Below, in pieces: positions 46,082 to 50,259 of a stretch of DNA of 50,259 bases. The DNA lies in assembly GCA_026398535.1 (NCBI GenBank), contig JAPLSQ010000062.1:1-50259 (forward strand), given 5' to 3'. Both the position numbers and the translations under genes were made by a program. This DNA is from Candidatus Sumerlaeota bacterium. GTDB taxonomy: Bacteria; Sumerlaeota; Sumerlaeia; Sumerlaeales; Sumerlaeaceae. Every line of letters begins with the position of its first letter. Positions within the stretch are counted from its first letter, which is position 1. Below the pieces are notes generated by a model. That model made no database searches. It was not told where the DNA came from and saw only the letters and a list, made by a program, of their open reading frames with translations.

Positions 46082-46104
46082 GACAACCGATTCTCATGGT
46101 TGTC
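46082..46104. other. Inverted repeat in the leader of the beta-helix gene
   Basis: GACAACC (46082-46088) and GGTTGTC (46098-46104) form a 7-bp stem with a 9-base loop. The left arm overlaps an inverted partial copy (46079-46088) of the dispersed repeat. A Shine-Dalgarno-like AAAAGGAGGA lies just before, at 46037-46046, but touches its ATG too closely. Confidence 0.35.
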
Positions 46105-46172
46105 AGGTTTTGACAGCGGGCGCTCCACAAGCCACCGCACAAACAAATAACTTATTCAGGAAAGGTGTTAAC

Positions 46173-47345
46173 ATGAGATCCATAAGAATGTCGTATGCGG
46201 TTCTATTATCGGGGGCGTGCTTTTTGACGAGCGGCTCCCTTTGTGCAGCCACAACGCACATCTCCGGAGGCGGCATGGACAAAATCAGCGCCGCCATCAC
46301 CGCGACTTCCGACACGCCAAGCCTCATCATCATCGATGACAGCCAGACCTACACGGAGACCAAAAACATCTACGTGGGGCCGCGCAGCACCGCCGGTCAC
46401 GCGGTCAGCATCGAATCGGCAGCCGGCCAGACGCCCACCATCGTTCTCTCAGGAATCTCGATGGTGGCCTATGCAGGCACAAACGAGGACGTGCATGTCG
46501 GCTCCGCCTCGGGCGGACGCATCAGCATCGATGCCCGCTCGCCGGGCAATCCCCCAATATGGTACATCGGCCAGTCAGACGGACGCACGGGGCCCGCATG
46601 CAAGTGGACTCTCGAAAATCTGGACATCGACTTCACCGGCTGGCCGCTGGATTGCATCACGTTCGGCGCCGGAGGCAATGATGCCGTGCAGCTCACCACC
46701 AACCAGACGCTCAACGTCATCAACGTCATCGCCAAGGGTGGCCCGCAGACAGTGGCTTCGCTTTATGGCGGGACCAACAGCACAACCAACACGGTCAACA
46801 TCACAAACTGCATTTTCCTGGAGGCCACTGCGGGTGTTGATCTCGGAAGATACGGCATCAGCAATCCCAAGAGCGAAGTGGTACTGACGAGCTCCGTGAT
46901 TTACACGTCAGCGGCGGGGGCCGGCCCCGGCACCGACTCTAATGGCGTCCTCGTCCGCGCGGGCGCGATGATCATCGACCACTGCGATGTGATCAATGAC
47001 GGCGTGGGCGCGGCCAGCCGCGGCGTCATCACCGTCGACACCACAGACTACTGCGACATCAAGAACTCGATCATCGAGGGCGATGCCGGAGTAGTGGGAT
47101 TTGCCGGCACATGCGTTGTCTCCGACAGCAACGTCCATGGGCGCACCATTCAGAATTACGGGTTTGTCGCGAACAATGTCATTGATGAATGGTCGCCCTA
47201 CGCGTACATTGGCGTCGACACGACAAACGCAAATTTCTTCAAGCTCTACAACAACAGTGTCAGCCGCAATCACGGCTCCTCGCCCCCCATCGGCTCACGC
47301 GGCGTGTCGAACATCAGCGGCGTGAACGAGTGGCAGATTTTCTGA
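46173..47345 (+). CDS. Secreted right-handed beta-helix protein
   Basis: The start at 46173 follows AGGAAAGG, and a signal peptide (residues 1-25, GSLCA-A) begins there; an upstream in-frame ATG at 46047 would place a hydrophilic leader before it. The 390-residue product is rich in short beta strands with Asn and small residues (VNITNCIFLEATAGVD, IIDHCDVINDGVG, YCDIKNSIIEGDAG), the pattern of parallel beta-helix proteins such as pectate lyases or adhesins. No lyase catalytic motif is evident, so function is open. It follows pseudopilin copy 3 by about 175 bases. Confidence 0.7.
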   Translation: MRSIRMSYAVLLSGACFLTSGSLCAATTHISGGGMDKISAAITATSDTPSLIIIDDSQTYTETKNIYVGPRSTAGHAVSIESAAGQTPTIVLSGISMVAYAGTNEDVHVGSASGGRISIDARSPGNPPIWYIGQSDGRTGPACKWTLENLDIDFTGWPLDCITFGAGGNDAVQLTTNQTLNVINVIAKGGPQTVASLYGGTNSTTNTVNITNCIFLEATAGVDLGRYGISNPKSEVVLTSSVIYTSAAGAGPGTDSNGVLVRAGAMIIDHCDVINDGVGAASRGVITVDTTDYCDIKNSIIEGDAGVVGFAGTCVVSDSNVHGRTIQNYGFVANNVIDEWSPYAYIGVDTTNANFFKLYNNSVSRNHGSSPPIGSRGVSNISGVNEWQIF

Positions 47346-47374
47346 TCCCGCAAATTCCCGCTGAAATCGCATTC

Positions 47375-47409
47375 AAGGCGGCGCCCATCAGGGTTGCCGC
47401 CTTTTCTTG
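47375..47409 (+). terminator. Intrinsic terminator after the beta-helix gene
   Basis: AAGGCGGC (47375-47382) pairs perfectly with GCCGCCTT (47396-47403) around a 13-base loop, followed directly by TTCTTG. It lies 29 bases after the stop codon, between two convergent genes. Confidence 0.85.
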
Positions 47410-47462
47410 TGTGGTTGGTGTTATTCCGGTTGTCCCGGGCAGACACCCCGGTGTTCACGGCG

Positions 47463-48656
47463 TCATTTGTCTTGATTTGAGCCAATAAGACGGACGGGGC
47501 GCGAGTCCAGCGGAAAAGCCATCGTCACGACGGTGCCTTCACCCGGATTCGAATAAAGATCGAGCTGGCCCCCGTGCTCCTCCACGACTCGCGACACGAT
47601 GGCCAGCCCCAACCCCGTGCCGCTGAATTTCGTGGTGTAATAAGGCTCGAAGATTTTGCCGCGCTCGTTTTCGGGAATGCCCTTGCCGTTGTCGCCGACG
47701 CTGACAAGAAAACCCGAATCTGCGAGGGAGGTGCGCAGTTCGATGAGGGGATCGGGCCGCCCTTCGAGCGCCTCAAGCGCGTTCTTGATAAGATTGATGA
47801 GCGCCTGGGTGATCTGGTCGGGATCAAATTCCGCCGCAGGCAACTCGTGGTCGAGATGGAGGCGGACGGACACGCCGCGCGTTTCGGCCTCCGGGCGCAT
47901 GATGGCCGCGGCGTGTTCAGCCACGGTGTTGATGTCGCCCTTTTTGAGCATGGGGCGGGTCGGCCGGACCGCCTGAAGAAAATCGTTTACCACGCCGCTC
48001 AGCCGCTGGATTTCCTCGACGATGATTCCGGCGGAGTGCGTCAGCCGCTCCTTGTTCATTTTTCGCCGCCGCTTGTCGTCCAGGCCGCGCTGCACAAGCT
48101 GCGCGTGAATCTGCATGGAATTGAGGGGATTTTTGATCTCATGGGCAAGTCCCGCCGCAAGACGCGCAATCGTCATGGCGCGCTCGGCGCGCCGGCGCTC
48201 CTCCTCGTGCCTGCGCTCGCGGGTCACGTCACGCAGGATCATGACCGCGCTGCCCTCGGTGTTGCCCTCATCGGCTTCGAGGGGAATGAGGGAAATCGCG
48301 ATCGTGCGCGGGGCGTCGCCGGCGGGAATAATGATTTCCTCAGTGAACGCGCGTTTGCGGCGTATCGCAAAACGCGCCACGAGCGAACCGAACGCGCTGT
48401 CCTGGCACAAATCGTTGATGCGCTCGCCCGCGATCCGGCGGCGCGTGTCCAGACCGAGCATCTCCACAGCCGCATTGTTGGTGTAAAGCACCTCAAGGCT
48501 GGGACTCAGCACGACAATGCCGTCAAGCAGGGCGTTGAAGATGACTTCGAGAAAGTTTTTCTCCCTGACCAGCCTGCCCAAAAAACTCTCGATCTCCTGC
48601 CGGTCGATTTTCGACAGTTTGGAAAGGAACTTGCCCTCGAAGTTGCTTCTCTGCAT
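47463..48656 (-). CDS. PAS-domain sensor histidine kinase (NtrB-like)
   Basis: The 397-residue protein has no membrane segment, so it senses an internal signal. A PAS domain (about 38-145, LLDGIVVLSPSLEVLYTNNA) precedes the HisKA domain with the phospho-acceptor H172 in GLAHEIKNPLNSMQ. The ATPase domain shows the N box (NLIKNALEAL), G1 (DNGKGIP), F (FEPYYTTK) and G2 (GTGLGLAIV) boxes in order. It autophosphorylates and passes phosphate to a response regulator; no regulator gene is in the window. It is convergent with the beta-helix gene. Confidence 0.92.
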   Translation of the reverse strand: MQRSNFEGKFLSKLSKIDRQEIESFLGRLVREKNFLEVIFNALLDGIVVLSPSLEVLYTNNAAVEMLGLDTRRRIAGERINDLCQDSAFGSLVARFAIRRKRAFTEEIIIPAGDAPRTIAISLIPLEADEGNTEGSAVMILRDVTRERRHEEERRRAERAMTIARLAAGLAHEIKNPLNSMQIHAQLVQRGLDDKRRRKMNKERLTHSAGIIVEEIQRLSGVVNDFLQAVRPTRPMLKKGDINTVAEHAAAIMRPEAETRGVSVRLHLDHELPAAEFDPDQITQALINLIKNALEALEGRPDPLIELRTSLADSGFLVSVGDNGKGIPENERGKIFEPYYTTKFSGTGLGLAIVSRVVEEHGGQLDLYSNPGEGTVVTMAFPLDSRPVRLIGSNQDK

Positions 48657-48793
48657 ATCAGTACGTTACAAGGATACCCTTAAAATTGACCACTGTTTTG
48701 CCTTTAGGAATCGATCCCCCGCCGAAACAGCGAAACTCGCGGTGAACGTTGTGCAGACTCAGCAAGTTGGCGCGTGAAAGACATTGATCGTTT

Positions 48794-49963
48794 TCATCCT
48801 TCCAGCATTCTATCGACACCATGGATGAAACGTTCGACCATGGATTCTATGGTAAGGTGTTGTATCGTTGGGAACAGGCCGAAGCGTGTGGCTGGTTGAT
48901 CGAATGAAGTCGCGATATCAGGTAGCTGCCGCGCGAACTCATCGGGTGTTGTGTGGGCTGGAAGGATGACAGAATTATCGCGGGTCAGGTATTCAATTTC
49001 AGGACCATGAGTGGAAAGATCGAACGCAACAACAGGAAGATCATAGCATAGAGCATTAAGGGGTGCCAAGCCAATTGCCCCTGCAATGACGTACATGTCA
49101 CTGGCAATGTAGATAGGCGCTAAGTCGTCAATGGATGTCAATGGTCCAAAATAAGTTATCGAATCAGACCCCATTTCGAAGACGGCGGTCTCGACTTCGG
49201 ATTGGTCTTCGCCGGCACCCACCACAAAGAGGTGAAACGGTTTTCCAGACTCGTGCAGATGTTGCATGGTCTTGAGCAGAAATCCTACCCGTTTCTCCCG
49301 CCAAAGTCGGCCGACGTAAAGTAGTATTATCTTGCCATCAACTCCAAGACGCTTACGGTACTCGTTGCGTCGCGGCAAAGCATCGCAGAATGCCCGTCGC
49401 TCACGGGTAATATCAATCGTGTTGTTGAGCACAACCACACGATGACGTGGAAATCCCAGTTTAACAACAAGCTCACATTCACCGGGAGTGTAAGCGAAGA
49501 AAAAATCACTCCACAGAACTAAGCGTTGTTTCAACGCTTCGGTAGTTTGCTTGAATCGACTTGGCGAATGAGCTTGACGGTCGCGGACATGCCCCCAAAC
49601 AGCACGCTTCGTGTTTGTGAACCGATAAGCATAAGTCATAACATATGTTATATGCGACATAAAATTATCAGTGATGATAGCGTCAAACCGGCGCGCAACC
49701 CATAGAAAGTCCTGCCAGATGAGGCGATGACGTCCAAGCGATATCAACCGCGTATTGCATGGCAGGATTGGAAAGTTCAGACTCCGGTAATCTACATGTT
49801 CCAAATACAAGCGCGGCGACTCGGATTCGCTGGTATCGAAGACGACTTGGAATTCCCATCTCTTTGGCCGATATTGTTCTAACAGTTCAAAAAAACGAAC
49901 CCTGTAATGGGGGATTGTCGCGTGCTGTGAAATAAGGATTTTGGCAGGAGCACATCGTTCCAT
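48794..49963 (-). CDS. GT4-type glycosyltransferase, lower-G+C gene
   Basis: The 389-residue protein has two Rossmann-like halves of the GT-B fold. The C-terminal nucleotide-sugar region reads ILLYVGRLWREKRVGFLLK, LFVVGAGEDQSEVE, APIYIASDMYVIAG and LAPLNALCYDLPVVAFD. The usual E-x7-E is replaced by GAIGLAPLNA, so donor binding may be unusual. It probably adds a sugar to a surface glycan, lipid or protein. Codons are noticeably richer in A/T-ending forms than in neighbouring genes, which suggests recent transfer. It follows atpG on the same strand but is separated by about 190 bases with no clear gene. Confidence 0.82.
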   Translation of the reverse strand: MERCAPAKILISQHATIPHYRVRFFELLEQYRPKRWEFQVVFDTSESESPRLYLEHVDYRSLNFPILPCNTRLISLGRHRLIWQDFLWVARRFDAIITDNFMSHITYVMTYAYRFTNTKRAVWGHVRDRQAHSPSRFKQTTEALKQRLVLWSDFFFAYTPGECELVVKLGFPRHRVVVLNNTIDITRERRAFCDALPRRNEYRKRLGVDGKIILLYVGRLWREKRVGFLLKTMQHLHESGKPFHLFVVGAGEDQSEVETAVFEMGSDSITYFGPLTSIDDLAPIYIASDMYVIAGAIGLAPLNALCYDLPVVAFDLSTHGPEIEYLTRDNSVILPAHTTPDEFARQLPDIATSFDQPATRFGLFPTIQHLTIESMVERFIHGVDRMLEG

Positions 49964-50157
49964 ATCAACACACTTTATCCGACAAAAGCTCCAGCACTAC
50001 TGGCAACCTTATAGATTTCAGGTGGGATCACAGCTTGTCAATTCTTTTCCACAAGGGTGTCGTCTGATAATTTGTCGAAGATAGCGTTGCATTCTTTCCT
50101 CGGTAAAACACACATCGCCGCCGCAAATCCGGCAGGAGACTGCTTCATTCCGTGTGT

Positions 50158-50259
50158 TTACCCCTTGAGAGCTTCGGCGCCGCTGACAACCTCGAGTATC
50201 TCCTTCGTGATCGCCTGCTGGCGCAGATTGTTCATTTTCAGTGTGAGCGAGTCTATAAG
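50158..50259 (-). CDS. atpG: ATP synthase gamma subunit, C-terminal end
   Basis: The last 33 codons before a TAA at 50160-50158 read [19 protein letters not shown], then [10 protein letters not shown]. This is the conserved C-terminal helix of the F-type ATP synthase gamma subunit (the N-x2-RQ-x-AIT-x-E-x2-E pattern). The gene runs off the right edge, so the start and most of the protein are missing. It places an ATP synthase operon just outside the window. The usual next gene, atpD, does not follow on this strand. Confidence 0.88.
   Translation of the reverse strand, partial: LIDSLTLKMNNLRQQAITKEILEVVSGAEALKG

Noticed and set aside
50038..50148. 36-codon minus-strand ORF starting MKQSPAGFAAAM
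   Set aside because: Short, no ribosome site, and in conflict with the more protein-like frame above; neither is supported.
50040..50157. Minus-strand frame between atpG and the glycosyltransferase with CRICGGDVCFTEERMQRYLR, resembling a small zinc ribbon
   Set aside because: The cysteine pattern is suggestive, but no start codon precedes it in frame except one after the Cys cluster, and no ribosome site is visible. Too weak to call a gene.

Overview
The window is about 50 kb of G+C-rich bacterial chromosome. Its gene content suggests an uncultivated glycan-degrading lineage of the Sumerlaeota / Hydrogenedentota / Lentisphaerota-Planctomycetota type. The clues are GxGYxYTP-family secreted proteins, very large secreted metalloproteases with FG-GAP or P-domain tails, and short pseudopilins ending in the YDPTNGT-x-S-x-GDI signature. 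The phylum is an inference from family distribution; there is no rRNA here. Nothing looks like a phage, transposon or CRISPR array, and no gene-free stretch exceeds 300 bases.

Layout. (1) 1-8.5 kb is a plus-strand glycan-use operon: two GxGYxYTP secreted proteins (the first cut by the window edge), a URO-D/MtaA-type protein, a GntR-type regulator with a sugar-binding effector domain, a 29-codon remnant of one GH38 alpha-mannosidase and an intact GH38. (2) 8.7-16.4 kb holds a small secreted protein and a 2258-residue secreted metalloprotease/FG-GAP protein. (3) 16.5-19.8 kb holds a convergent iron-type alcohol dehydrogenase (apparent ATT start), an unknown membrane protein and rsmE. (4) 19.9-21.4 kb holds two tandem pseudopilin genes, each broken by the same frame change. 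(5) 21.5-27.3 kb (minus) holds a sugar ABC permease, a solute-binding-protein/permease fusion and a secreted repeat protein. (6) 27.3-31.1 kb (minus) holds a methyltransferase, dprA and a pseudo-amidase/NlpC-P60 protein, with a divergent RDD membrane protein. (7) 32-43.6 kb holds a secreted glycosidase-like protein, hypE, a 1947-residue M36 metalloprotease with a nested domain, and murD. (8) 43.7-50.3 kb holds tRNA-Arg(TCT), a class III aminotransferase, a third pseudopilin with the same frame change, a beta-helix protein, a PAS histidine kinase, a lower-G+C glycosyltransferase and the 3' end of atpG.

The most unusual signal is in the pseudopilins. All three have an intact N-terminal pilin helix, then a -1 frame offset at the same structural position, then an intact family-typical C-terminal module. 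In the two tandem copies the differences within the -1 frame are mostly synonymous, so that frame has been under protein-level selection. Every other gene in the window is open, including reading frames of 5.8 and 6.8 kb, apart from the GH38 remnant. A recoding mechanism, two-part genes, or recent parallel breakage are the live options.

The genes fit a heterotroph that degrades complex glycans and proteins outside the cell and imports the products. The GxGYxYTP, GH38, glycosidase-like, beta-helix and protease genes supply secreted or glycan-active functions, the ABC genes supply uptake, and the GntR-type protein is the likely local sensor.
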